From contig CAWBRY010000001.1 in the NCBI GenBank assembly GCA_963791295.1, forward strand, positions 1,798,001-1,862,000: a stretch of 64,000 bases of DNA. The letters run 5' to 3'. Shown here in pieces: positions 10,429-19,582 of the stretch. Positions within the stretch are counted from its first letter, which is position 1; each line of letters opens with the position of its first letter. Source of the DNA: CAWBRY01 sp963791295 (lineage in GTDB: Bacteria > Bacteroidota > Bacteroidia > Chitinophagales > Chitinophagaceae). A model generated the notes under the pieces. The model had not been told where the DNA came from. It saw nothing but the letters and a program-made list of their open reading frames with translations, and ran no database searches. A program made the position numbers and the translations under genes.

Positions 10429-11548
10429 CTAACAAAGTTCTCTTGACTTTGTTGACTGATGCAGTAAATCCTGTTTTTCTGTGCTCAGGATAGTCACATG
10501 TCCCATTTTCCTGCCGGGCTTCGTGTCGATTTTTTTCCATAGAGGTGGACAAAGGCATTGTCAATTTTCAAAACATCTTCCAGGCCTTCATATTGCACAG
10601 GTCCGGTATGACCTTCCGATCCCATCACATTTACCATGATGGAAGGAATGATGGCATCGGGATTTCCCAAGGGATAATCCAAGGATGATCCGCCAAAGCA
10701 TATCGAATTGCGAACTGTAATGTGCTTCGATGGTATGATGCCCGCTATTATGAACGCGGGGTGCTGTTTCATTTACAAAAACATTGCCTTCCCTATCAAC
10801 AGCATTTCACGGCAAATATTCCGGGTGATGCAAAGCGACCTGACAACGGATAAGAGCAATTGCTTCCACCTTCCAAAGAGTTTTTTTATCAAGTTCAGCC
10901 GGACAAAGTCTGATAATCCAATAAGTTGAGATCCTTATCAAAGACCATTTCGACAGGATGGATACAATGCAGATTCGCCTGTATCATTGATAGCTACCAT
11001 CTGCGCGATTTCTTTATGAATGTATGATCAATTTTTCAATACGGCAGGATTGTCAAACCCTTTGGCAATATCTTCTTTTGTTCGGATGATCTGAACGCCG
11101 CGTCCATCATAACCGCCTTCGCCTAATTTATGCACCGCCGGCAGAAAACTTACCTGTCATTTGCTAATTCAACCAGGTTTCTGGTAATCATGAAATGTGC
11201 AGTCGGGATTTGATGTTGCTCATAGATATTCTTTTTGAAGGATCTTGTTCTTGATGGTTCTGTAGAACAGAGGGCTTGGATAAATTTTCAAACCTTCTGT
11301 TTCCAATTTTTCCAGGGCTTCGATATTGACATTTTCAATCTCGATAGTCAGTGCATCAAGTCCTTTTCCGAAATTGATAGACGTCATCAAAATCTCGGAT
11401 ATCGCCTTTTGTAAAATGATGGCAGAGATGAGCGGCAGGACAATCCTCGTTCATTTTCCAGAACAAATGTTTCGACAGGATAGTTTGCGGCGGCCTGCAG
11501 AAACATCCTGCCCAATTGTCCACCTCCAAGAATTCCAACTTTTAGCAT
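10429..11548 (-). CDS. purK: N5-carboxyaminoimidazole ribonucleotide synthase PurK
   Basis: The ATG at 11548 opens MLKVGILGGGQLGRMFLQAA, the ATP-grasp PurK N-terminus. The middle is heavily frame-shifted, but IPSIMVNVMGSEGH and KPGRKMGHVTIL (the conserved C-terminal glycine-rich strand) are clear, and the stop is TAG at 10429-10431. The total corresponds to about 373 residues, normal for PurK. It makes N5-CAIR from AIR, bicarbonate and ATP, feeding PurE, whose gene is 5.7 kb downstream past an efflux operon. A perfect -7 box ends 6 bases before the ATG. Confidence 0.9.
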
Positions 11549-11553
11549 GGGGG

Positions 11554-11561
11554 CAAAGATA
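11554..11561 (-). promoter_or_regulatory. -7 box (TATCTTTG) of purK
   Basis: TATCTTTG on the minus strand matches TAnnTTTG exactly. Only five bases separate it from the purK ATG, so transcription would begin at or within a few bases of the start codon, leaving no room for a Shine-Dalgarno site. Confidence 0.6.
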
Positions 11562-11584
11562 GGGTCGGTGTAGGTAGGAAGTTT

Positions 11585-11592
11585 TACCTTTG
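11585..11592 (+). promoter_or_regulatory. -7 box (TACCTTTG), divergent from purK
   Basis: TACCTTTG on the plus strand matches the consensus exactly and lies back to back with the purK box, 23 bases apart. An ATG follows four bases later, at 11597. Confidence 0.5.
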
Positions 11593-11596
11593 CAAC

Positions 11597-11690
11597 ATGC
11601 TTCCTGATTATCCTCACAAATTATTTTCAGACGAACGCAGGCATGCTTCAGCCTGCTGATGGAAACCCTGGCCATGGATGCCATGTTGAT
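11597..11690 (+). other. Possible short ORF directly after a promoter box, function unknown
   Basis: The ATG at 11597 opens MLPDYPHKLFSDERRHASA; in that frame a TGA follows at about 11657. A one-base change of frame would extend it through SLLMETLAMDAMLMN to about 11690. I do not recognise the product. It is listed because a perfect -7 box sits four bases upstream, the same arrangement as purK, folC and glnS here. It may be a real small gene, a truncated one, or only the leader of hppD (start 11760). Confidence 0.25.
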
Positions 11691-11759
11691 GAATTGATCT
11701 AATTTCAATTGAAGCTTTTACTGACTCCATTTATAATATTCACAAGCAACTGAGCAATC

Positions 11760-12893
11760 ATGACCATTGATACAAAAACCGATATGATCCAAAAACGGGC
11801 GCCGATTTTCTTCCTCTTCAGGGAACCGATCATATCGAATTTTATGTTGGCAATGCCAAACAGGCGGCCCATTATTATATGACTGCATTTGGATTTCAGG
11901 CCTGGCCTATGCCGGACCGGAAACAGGAGTGATGGACAGGGCCAGTTATGCAGTACGGCAACACAAACTCACTTTTGTGTTGACCACACCTTTACGGACA
12001 GGACAATCCAATGGCGGAACATATTCACAATCATGGGGACGGTGTAAAATCGATTTCATTGATGGGTGGATGATGCACAGACAGCGTGGAAAGAAACGAC
12101 CAAGCGAGGAGCAATAAGTTGTATGGAACCGAAGAAGTTGAAGATGATGAAGGCGAAGTGGTCATGAGTGGCATCCATACCTATGGAGATACAGTTCACC
12201 TATTTATTGAAAGAAAGAATTATCAAGGAGCTTTCATGCCGGATACAGGACGTGGAGCAATCCACATTTCCAGCCTGCCGATACCGGGTTGCTATATGTT
12301 GATCATTGCGTGGGAAATGTCGGATGGAACCAGATGAATCCATGGGTAAAATTTTATGAAGATGTAATGGGATTCAGAAATATCCTCACATTTGATGATG
12401 AAGATATTTCCACCGAATATTCGGCGCTGATGAGCAAAGTGATGAGCAGTGGGAATGGTTATGTAAAATTCCCGATCAATGAACCTGCGGAAGGGAAGAA
12501 GAAATCACAGGTAGAAGAATACCTGGAATTTTATAATGGAGAAGGAGTGCAGCAATGGCGCTTGGCGACCGACGATATTGTGAAAACAGTGAGGGAATCT
12601 GATGAGCCGGGGCGTGGAATTTTTAAGAGTTCCCAACTTCTTATTATGATGAACTGTTGGACAGGGTAGGTAAGATTGATGAGGACCTGGAGCCTTTGAA
12701 AGAATTGGGTATTCTCGTTGACCGGGACCATGAAGGCTATCTGCTGCAGTTATTTTCCAGGCCGGTGGAAGACCGGCCCACGCTTTTTTTTGAGATCATT
12801 CAGCGGAAAGGGGCAACGAGTTTTGGGAAGGGAAATTTTAAGGCATTGTTTGAAGCGATTGAAAGAGAGCAGGAAGCGAGGGGGAACTTGTAA
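11760..12893 (+). CDS. hppD: 4-hydroxyphenylpyruvate dioxygenase
   Basis: After frame correction the N-terminal domain reads LPLQGTDHIEFYVGNAKQA and the catalytic domain VDHCVGNVGWNQMNPWVKFY, then STEYSALMSKVMSSGNGYVK, ending with RPTLFFEIIQRKGATSFGKG. These are the hallmarks of HPPD: the first iron-ligand His in VDHCVG and the ligand Glu in LFFEII. The second ligand His (expected in GVQHVAL) reads GVQQWRL here because of paired compensating indels at about 12551-12568. It converts 4-hydroxyphenylpyruvate to homogentisate in tyrosine degradation. The span fits 378 residues. No homogentisate dioxygenase gene is in the window. Confidence 0.93.
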
Positions 12894-12992
12894 TCTTCTT
12901 GACATCGAAGTGAGCCCGTAGTACTGTATGCACCGCTATTATAAATTTGGTTTTCTGCATGTTGTATCTTCTGATTTTAAAATGTGGGCTTG

Positions 12993-13000
12993 TATCTTTA
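12993..13000 (+). promoter_or_regulatory. Putative -7 box (TATCTTTA) upstream of the L,D-transpeptidase gene
   Basis: TATCTTTA lies 59 bases before the ATG at 13060, in the 166-base gap after hppD. The match is seven of eight to TAnnTTTG; no clear -33 element is seen at the right spacing. Confidence 0.35.
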
Positions 13001-13059
13001 CACATCATTTGCATTTCGACGGAAATAAATCCAGTACCACGCCGTTAAGAACTTAACCG

Positions 13060-14246
13060 ATGATGAAATACCCTTTTCACTTCTTTCCCTATTCCTGCTT
13101 TGTACAGGCTATCTGCAACCGCTCAAACTTCCTACCAAAAAGGCGGCTTGCCTATTCTTCCTTTATCGACTACCAGCGCAATTTTCCGCGTCCGGTCGAA
13201 GCACTGAAGAAGAAAGAAGACACCCTGCAAAAACAATTTAGGCAAAGGGACTGAAATGGCCGGCAAAATATATTTATATCCGTTCATTCAAATATGATAG
13301 CCAATTGGAAGTTTGGGTAAAGAATGAACTCAAAGACCAATTCAAGCTTTTCAAGACCTATAAGGTTTGTGCACTGGCAGGAAGCCTGGGCCCCAAAAGG
13401 ATGGAAGGAGATTACCAGGTACCGGAAGGATTTTATTATATCGATGAATTCAATCCCAACAGCAATTATTATTTATCACTGGGGATCAATTATCCCAATG
13501 TATCTGATCGGGTATCTGAGCGATTCCATTCGGCCGGGGGCGGCATCTATATCCATGGCAGTTGCGTAACGGTTGGCTGCATTCCGATCACGGACCAGCA
13601 GATCGATGAAGTATATATTCTGGCGGCACAGGCAAAAGACCAGGGCCAGGATTTTATTCCGGTTCATATTTTCCCGATTCGTTACAATGTGCAGAGGAGT
13701 GTGAATTTCCTGGACAATCCTGACCAAGGATGATCCTGCATTAAAAAAATTTGCATGCACGATCTGGAAGATGCATTTGATTATTTTGAAAAGTACAAAC
13801 AATTGCCGGTCGTGATGATTGGAGAAAAGGAGAATACATCATTGATGGTGCTGCCAAAACCCGAGAAGAAAGAAAAGCCTGCCAAAAAATCGTAACGCTC
13901 AACGCCGCGTACAGGAACGTTGGCCAATTGCCGGAGGCAGTACAACAATGGCCGCAATATCCCGGTGGCGCCGATGCATTAATGAAATGGCTGGATGAAT
14001 TGGGCAAGGAAATGGTAGCATATTTGCCTGACGGGAATGAAAAAGCTTATGTCCAGGTTGAATTTATAGTAGATAAGGATGGCATGCCTGTGAATTTCAA
14101 GGTACTGCGGAGTTTCAAGGATGCAGATTTCAATGATGAGCTGATCGACCGGATGCAGAATATGCCCAACTGGCAACCTGCTATATTAAATGATAAACCG
14201 GTTGCAAAGAAAATGGTGCAGACGGTAACTGTCGAAGATCAAATAA
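13060..14246 (+). CDS. Exported L,D-transpeptidase (YkuD fold) with C-terminal TonB-like domain
   Basis: The N-terminal signal sequence is split over frames (PFSLLSLFLLCTGYL … AQ). The YkuD catalytic domain is clear: YIYIRSFKYDSQLEVWVKNE, SLGPKRMEGDYQVPEGFYYI and the active-site motif IYIHGSCVTVGCIPITDQQI with the nucleophile Cys. After three one-base corrections (near 13722, 13754 and 13829) the frame continues without stop or new start through FDYFEKYKQLPVVMIGEKG into a TonB_C-like domain: QWPQYPGGADALMKWLDELG, AYVQVEFIVDKDGMPVNFKV, MPNWQPAILNDKPVAKKM. The end is uncertain: 14246 if one more base is missing, otherwise 14350. L,D-transpeptidases crosslink peptidoglycan or anchor proteins to it. 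Confidence 0.8.
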
Positions 14247-14265
14247 TCCGCTACTATTATTGCAA

Positions 14266-15527
14266 TCAGCCTGGATGGTCACCGGCGTTTGCTGTCGCAG
14301 CAGAATGTTTTTGTTGGCGAGTAAGATTTTCAAACAATTCGTTGGTATAATGCCTAATGGTGAGCAGGGATAATCCACTCACTACCTGCACATCCAGATC
14401 TCTGATGCTGCCAAGGCCAGCTTTTCAATTTTATCGGGCCGGTCATCGAACACACATACAAAACTGATAGCGCCATTTTGTGTGAGGTTGGGTTTAAGAT
14501 GCAAGTTTTCAAAAAGATGATAAAGCTTTCCCACATGTTGCTCTCCAACAAAGGAAAAATCTCTGGAGCTCATTTGCATCATCACTTGCTTTTCTTTCAA
14601 CACAATGATCTGGTGGCAAGTGATGGACTGGTTTATTATGGATCGACTGTTCCCGGAAGGGAAGGGTCAAGAAAACATTTTACATATAGCGGAATGCCTT
14701 TATTCTGCAGGGGTTTGATCGTTTTTGGATGAATGACCTGCGCTCCATAGTAGGCCATCTCAATGATCTCATCATAATTCAGTTCGGCGATGGCTCTGGC
14801 ATCCGGAAATTGTTTTGGATCGGCATTCATCACCGCTGCCACATCTTTCCAGATCGTTAAGTCCTTCCGCATCCAGCATGTTGGCAAAGACTGCCGCACG
14901 TATAATCACTTCCTTCCCTTCCCAGCGTGGTGCTTTCATTTTCATCCGTGGCGCCAATAAATCCCTGCGTCAGGATGATATCAGTCTGTTCAAATTCCGG
15001 CAAGATCGAAGTTTGAACGCTGGCGTGTTGGTAAATTCCCAGTCAATGGTTGCATCCCGGAAATCATCATCGGTGCGGAAAATATCCCGGACATCGATCC
15101 ATTTATTGGGAATCCGCGCTTTCATTCAGATAGGCGCTGACAATGCTCGTGGAAAGTAGTTCGCCTGCGCAAACCACCTGGTCATAGTAATAGTCAAAGC
15201 TGCGTACTGGTTTATCATGCAGTAACCATTCCACTTCAGTAAAAAAATTCTTCAGTTGTTCTTCACATGCCAGATAGCTGGTTACCAATAAATATGTTGG
15301 CAGTGGTCAGGTGTTGCTGTTTTACCTCGTTCAAACAGCGCAAGGGCTTCTCCTTTCTACCGGCAAAAAATGCTTCGACAACTTTTTCCAGTGCATTGGT
15401 TGTCTTTCCCATTGCAGAGATCACCACCAAGATCCTTTCATCCGCGATAAATCTTGAGAATATCCCGGACGTTCCGGATCCTTTCAATACTATTCACGGA
15501 AGCGCCGCCGAATTTGAAAACTTTCAT
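14266..15527 (-). CDS. lysC: Aspartate kinase (monofunctional, LysC type)
   Basis: The ATG at 15527 opens MKVFKFGGASVNS, the aspartokinase signature, followed by ILVVISAMGKTTNALEKVVE and, in further frames, SFDYYYDQVVCAGELLSTSI, TDIILTQGFIGA and ELNYDEIIEMAYYGAQVIHP. The C-terminal ACT region ends in LRQQTPVTIQA before a TGA at 14266-14268. The span fits about 420 residues. It phosphorylates aspartate as the first step of the lysine/threonine/methionine pathway. At least six one-base errors interrupt it. It converges with the transpeptidase gene and diverges from fbp. Confidence 0.9.
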
Positions 15528-15645
15528 AGTCAGTATGATAATAACTTAAGTTAAATGAAGTAATCTGAATAAGGGTTGCAAATGTCGGGAATATTCATGT
15601 TCTTTGCACTTGCCTATCTCAGTTTTAAACGAAGTTTGAATCCCT

Positions 15646-15653
15646 TACTTTTG
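15646..15653 (+). promoter_or_regulatory. -7 box (TACTTTTG) of fbp
   Basis: TACTTTTG matches TAnnTTTG exactly and lies 23 bases before the fbp ATG at 15677, inside the 149-base region that also holds the divergent lysC upstream sequence. Confidence 0.5.
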
Positions 15654-15676
15654 TCAATAACCATAAACCTTCTTTC

Positions 15677-16688
15677 ATGATCGTCAACCGTAAGGTGCTC
15701 ACGCTGGATGAATTCACGATTCAGCAATTGCGTGTGCATACCCAATGCGACCGGCGAGCTTTCAAGCCTGTTGAGAGATATCGGACTGGCTGCAAAGCGA
15801 GTAAATGTGGAAGTGAATAAGGCAGGATTGGTTGATATATTGGGTGATACCGGCACGATCAATGTGCAGGGTGAGGAGGTAAAGAAACTGGATGTATATG
15901 CCAATGATCAGTTTACCGGTGTATTGGGTCATGGTATCAGTTGCGCAGGTGTTGCCAGCGAAGAGATCGATGATTTTGTTCCATTTGATGATGTAGAAAG
16001 CAGGGATTCCAAATATGTATGTCTCTATGATCCTCTGGATGGCAGTGGAAATATCGATGTAAATGTTTCCATCGGAACGATATTCAGCGTTTATCCGCGA
16101 GTTACGACCACGAGGACGCATTGCCACAGCGAGAGATTTTCTGCAGCCCGGCATCCGGCAGGTGGCGGCAGGATATATTATTTATGGTTCATCCACGATG
16201 ATGGTCTATGCGACGCGCCGGGGGGTGAATGGATTTACACTCGATCCTTCCATTGGTGAATTTACCTTGAGTCATCCGGATATCAATGTCCGGACGATGG
16301 AAAAATATATTCGGTCAACCACGGTAATTTTTTTAGTATGATGAGCCTGTCCGACAAATATATAGAAATTTGCCAGCGGAAAGGATAAGAACTAACGGTG
16401 GCCCCTATACGCAACGATATATCGGCAGCATGGTCGCGGATGTACACCGGAATCTGATCAAAGGCGGGATCTTTATGTATCCTGGCACCATTGACAAACC
16501 CAAAGGAAAATTGAGGATTGATGTACGAATGCAATCCACTTGCTTTTATCATGAAGTGGCCGGAGGCAAGGCCACCAATGGATAGGAAGAATACTGGATA
16601 TCCAGCCTGACGAGCTGCACCAACGTTCACCAATGTTTATCGGTAGCAGGATGATGATGAAAGAATTGGAAAAAGAGTTAGCGATTTG
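15677..16688 (+). CDS. fbp: Fructose-1,6-bisphosphatase, class I
   Basis: The ATG at 15677 opens MIVNRKVLTLDEFTIQQ. Class I FBPase motifs follow: SSLLRDIGLAAKRVNVEVNK, the metal-binding YDPLDGSGNIDVNVSIGTIF, AAGYIIYGSSTMMVYATRRG, and the substrate loop GGPYTQRYIGSMVADVHRNL. The C-terminus reads MMKELEKELAI before TGA at 16686. The corrected length is about 337 residues, normal. It hydrolyses fructose 1,6-bisphosphate to fructose 6-phosphate in gluconeogenesis. About five frame changes interrupt the gene (near 15725, 16085, 16315, 16390 and 16520). Confidence 0.93.
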
Positions 16689-16733
16689 ATTCAAGATCTA
16701 TATTCATCAGTTTTGAATTAAATTGCGTTCCCG

Positions 16734-17249
16734 ATGGCAATCAAGATCATACCATACGCAGCGAGCATCATGCTGATTTTAAACAACTCAATATGGAATG
16801 GCTTGAAAACTACCAATCTAGCGGAGACCCATGACCTGATAGTGCTCGATGATCCCAGAGGAACCATTCTCGATCGCGGCGGGTCAATCTGGCTTGCGGA
16901 AATCGACGGGGAAATAGTGGGAACAGCCGGGCTGGTGGAAAGAAGAGGAAGCGTGAATTATGAGTTGGTAAAAATGACAGTGGACTCCAGCACACCGCGG
17001 CAAAGGGATCAGCAAACTTTTGACTCGAACATTGCCTTGCCGAGGCCAGAAGAGTAAAAGCGCAAAAGGTATTCCTTGTTTTCCAACAGTCAATGCTGAC
17101 AGACCGCAATTAGGCTTTATGAAAACTATGGTTTCAGGCATGTCGAATGTAAATGCACCATTCGTTCGGCGGATGTGAAGATGGAATTAATCTATGATGA
17201 TCTCAACCAGGTAATGCGACGAAGGATGAATTGTATCTTTAACATTTAA
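16734..17249 (+). CDS. GNAT-family N-acetyltransferase
   Basis: The ORF starts with MAIKIIPYAA and includes GGSIWLAEIDGEIVGTAGLV (beta4-5 region) and, after frame corrections, PAHRGKGISKLLTRTL, which contains the acetyl-CoA pyrophosphate loop (RGKGIS, matching R/QxxGxG/A). Later pieces read RRVKAQKVFLV and IRLYENYGFRHVECK, the typical C-terminal GNAT strand, and the frame closes at 17249. The length of about 170 residues is normal. The acetyl acceptor cannot be predicted. It lies between fbp and an ABC ATPase gene, nine bases upstream of the latter. Confidence 0.8.
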
Positions 17250-17258
17250 TCGGTGAAA

Positions 17259-18024
17259 ATGGCTGAAAAAATTATTTCCGTAAAAGAGTTGGTGAAAAAT
17301 TACGGGAATTTCCAGGCGGTAAAAGGAATCAGTTTTGACGTATATGAAGGTGAGATATTCGGTTTATTGGGTCCCAATGGCGCAGGCAAATCCACCACTC
17401 TCGAGATTATCGAAACCCTTCGGCAAAAAACAAGCGGTGAAGTGAACGTAGACGGATTGGACCTCGACAAAGCACCCCACGAAATCAAGAAGATCATTGG
17501 CGTTCAATTGCAAACGAGCGGGTATTATCCGGGGTTAAGCCTGATTAGACCTGATCGAATTATTCTGCGGACTGTATAACCGGAATGTCGAACCGATGGA
17601 ATTACTTGAGACGTTCAATCTGAAAGATAAGGCGAAATCAAAATTCAAAGAGTTGAGCGGTGGGCAGAAGCAACGCTTCTCCGTAGCGACAACCCTGATC
17701 AATGAACCGAGGATCATTTTTCTGGATGAGCCAACCACAGGACTGGATCCACAGGCCAGAAGAAGTCTTTGGGAATTGATTAAAAAGATTCGTCAGCGCG
17801 GAACAACCGTCATCATCACTACGCATTATATGGATGAGGCGGAATATTTATGTGATAGCGTGGCAATCATTGATGCGGGCAATATCGTGGCATGGATAGT
17901 CCCGACAAATTGATCGATCAATTTACTCGCATCGGGGTTTGAAAGACCGAGGGAAATGAAACTGGCCAACCTGGAAGATGTTTTTATTCAGTTAACCGGA
18001 CATTCATTACGAGAGAAGAGTTAA
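17259..18024 (+). CDS. ABC transporter ATP-binding protein (ABC-2/CcmA type)
   Basis: The start MAEKIISVKELVKNYGNFQA leads to the Walker A loop GLLGPNGAGKSTT, the signature LSGGQKQR, Walker B RIIFLDEPTTGLDP and the H-loop IITTHYMDEAEYLCD. The C-terminal tail, in another frame, reads KLANLEDVFIQLTGHSLREK before TAA at 18024. This architecture is that of exporters whose permease is an ABC-2 membrane protein. No permease gene follows; the next genes are an FKBP and a YfiT/BstA-like protein. Two or three one-base errors split it (near 17545 and 17895). Confidence 0.9.
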
Positions 18025-18067
18025 CCATTGTCACTGTCATTTTTCATAAAACAAAATCAAAATAATT

Positions 18068-18480
18068 ATGGCAGACAGAATCGAAGCGCAAAAAGAAACG
18101 GGCGCCAATTTTTAAAAATGAATAAGGAAAAAGAAGGCGTGGTGGAATTCCAGGAGGATTGCAATACCTCGAATTAAAGAAAGGCACGGGAGCACAGCCC
18201 GCTGATCACCGATGCAGTGAAGGCGCATTACAAGGGCTCCCTATTAGATGGAAAGGAATTTGACAATTCTTTTAAGCGTGGCCAACCTTTTACAGCTCCT
18301 CTTCGTTCGTTGATAAAAGGATGGCAGGAAGCGTTGCCATTGATGCAGTGAAGGAAGTCATTGGCGATTGTGGATTCCATCAGACCTGGCTTATGGAGAC
18401 AGGGGAGCGGGCGCACGATATCCCGGGCGGGGCAACACTTGTCATTTGAAATTGAATTAATCGAGGTGATCAGAAAATAA
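18068..18480 (+). CDS. FKBP-type peptidyl-prolyl cis-trans isomerase
   Basis: Joining frames from the ATG at 18068 gives MADRIEAQKETGANF, then GLQYLELKKGTGAQP, AVKAHYKGSLLDGKEFDNSF, SLIKGWQEALPLM, RLWIPSDLAYGDRGAG and PGGATLVFEIELIEVIRK, a complete FKBP fold in about 137 residues ending in TAA at 18478-18480. The residues lining the proline pocket (HYKG, FDNSF, GWQEAL, FEIELI) are visible. No signal peptide is seen, so a cytoplasmic folding role is likely. Five or more one-base errors make it nearly invisible to ORF callers. Confidence 0.85.
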
Positions 18481-18489
18481 CTGGAATTT

Positions 18490-19031
18490 ATGTCAACTAC
18501 GGCCATTGACCTCCGTTACCCGATTGGCGAATATCAGCCCAAACCTTTTTCCATTGAGCAGAAGGTGGAATGGCTGGCGGATCTAAAATTTCTTCCGCAA
18601 CAATTGGAGCAATCGATCCATAACCTGGATGAAGCTCAATTGCATACGCCGTACCGCGATGGTGGCTGGACTGTCCATCAATTGGTTCATCATATTGCAG
18701 ACAGTCATATAAATGCTTATTGTCGGTTCAAGCTTGCACTTAACGGAAGAGAACCCCACCATCAAGCCCTATGATGAAAAACTATGGGCTGAGATGAATG
18801 ATGTCCACAAGCTTCCGATAAATATTTCAATCACCTTGTTGCATGCGCTCCACGCAACGATGGCATGAGACGATTAAAGGTGTTTCGGATAATGATTGGA
18901 ACAATCGGACGATTTTTCATCCGGAACAGAAAAAAACTATTCGGCTCTGGACTATGCTGGGCATGTATGCGTGGCATGGAAGGCATCATGTTGCGCATAT
19001 CATCGGCCTGAGACAAAGAAATAATTGGTGA
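18490..19031 (+). CDS. YfiT/BstA-like DinB-superfamily protein, putative bacillithiol transferase
   Basis: The ORF starts MSTTAIDLRYPIGEYQPK and contains YRDGGWTVHQLVHHIADSHI and MYAWHGRHHVAHI, the two segments that supply the three metal-binding histidines of YfiT/BstA four-helix proteins. The length of about 180 residues fits. One frame change near 18755 and one near 18845 interrupt it. Family members are annotated as putative metal-dependent hydrolases or S-transferases that use bacillithiol; with bshC and bshB1 in the same window that role is plausible here, but it is inferred. It follows the FKBP gene by nine bases and precedes a Nudix gene by two, so these may be one operon. Confidence 0.75.
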
Positions 19032-19033
19032 GC

Positions 19034-19582
19034 ATGAAGATGGAAAATCCTTTCTTCAGAATATCTCTTCGATGTCTATGGTTTAAGGTTAGAAAGGATA
19101 TCTGTGAGACACCGAAAGGCAAGATCGTCGATCCCTATTACGTTTATGAATTTCCAACCTGGGTCACGGCTTTTCCCATGACCGAAGATGGAAAAGTTAT
19201 GATGGTTCGCCAATACAGGCATGCCATAGAAGAGATCGGCATTGAAATGCCCGGTGGCTGCGTGGATCAGACGGACTGAAATTAGAAGACGCCATCTCCC
19301 GCGAAGTACTGGAAGAAACAGGTTATTCTTTTTCATCATTTGAATATTTAGGACAATACATCTTCCAATCCTTCCACAAATAATAATCTGATGCACATGT
19401 TCCTCGCCAAAGGAGGTAAGAAGATCTCATCCCAACAGCTCGACCACAATGAAGAAATTGAACTGGTATTGTACACTATTGAAGAAGTGAAGCAGTTATT
19501 GAGAGAACAAAAAATACTTCAGAGCATGCACGTCACTTGCCTTTTTTATGCTCTCACCCGGATCGGGGAGCTAAACTATTAA
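19034..19582 (+). CDS. Nudix hydrolase (ADP-ribose pyrophosphatase-like)
   Basis: The ORF starts MKMENPFFRISLRC, contains VYEFPTWVTAFPMTEDGKVM and VMMVRQYRHAIEEIGIEMPG, and a Nudix box that crosses a frame change at about 19277: GG…EDAISREVLEETGYSF, with the REVLEETG core intact. The third piece ends KILQSMHVTCLFYALTRIGE. The total is about 182 residues, as for ADP-ribose/NDP-sugar pyrophosphatases. Its last 29 bases overlap the 3' end of folC on the opposite strand. Confidence 0.85.
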
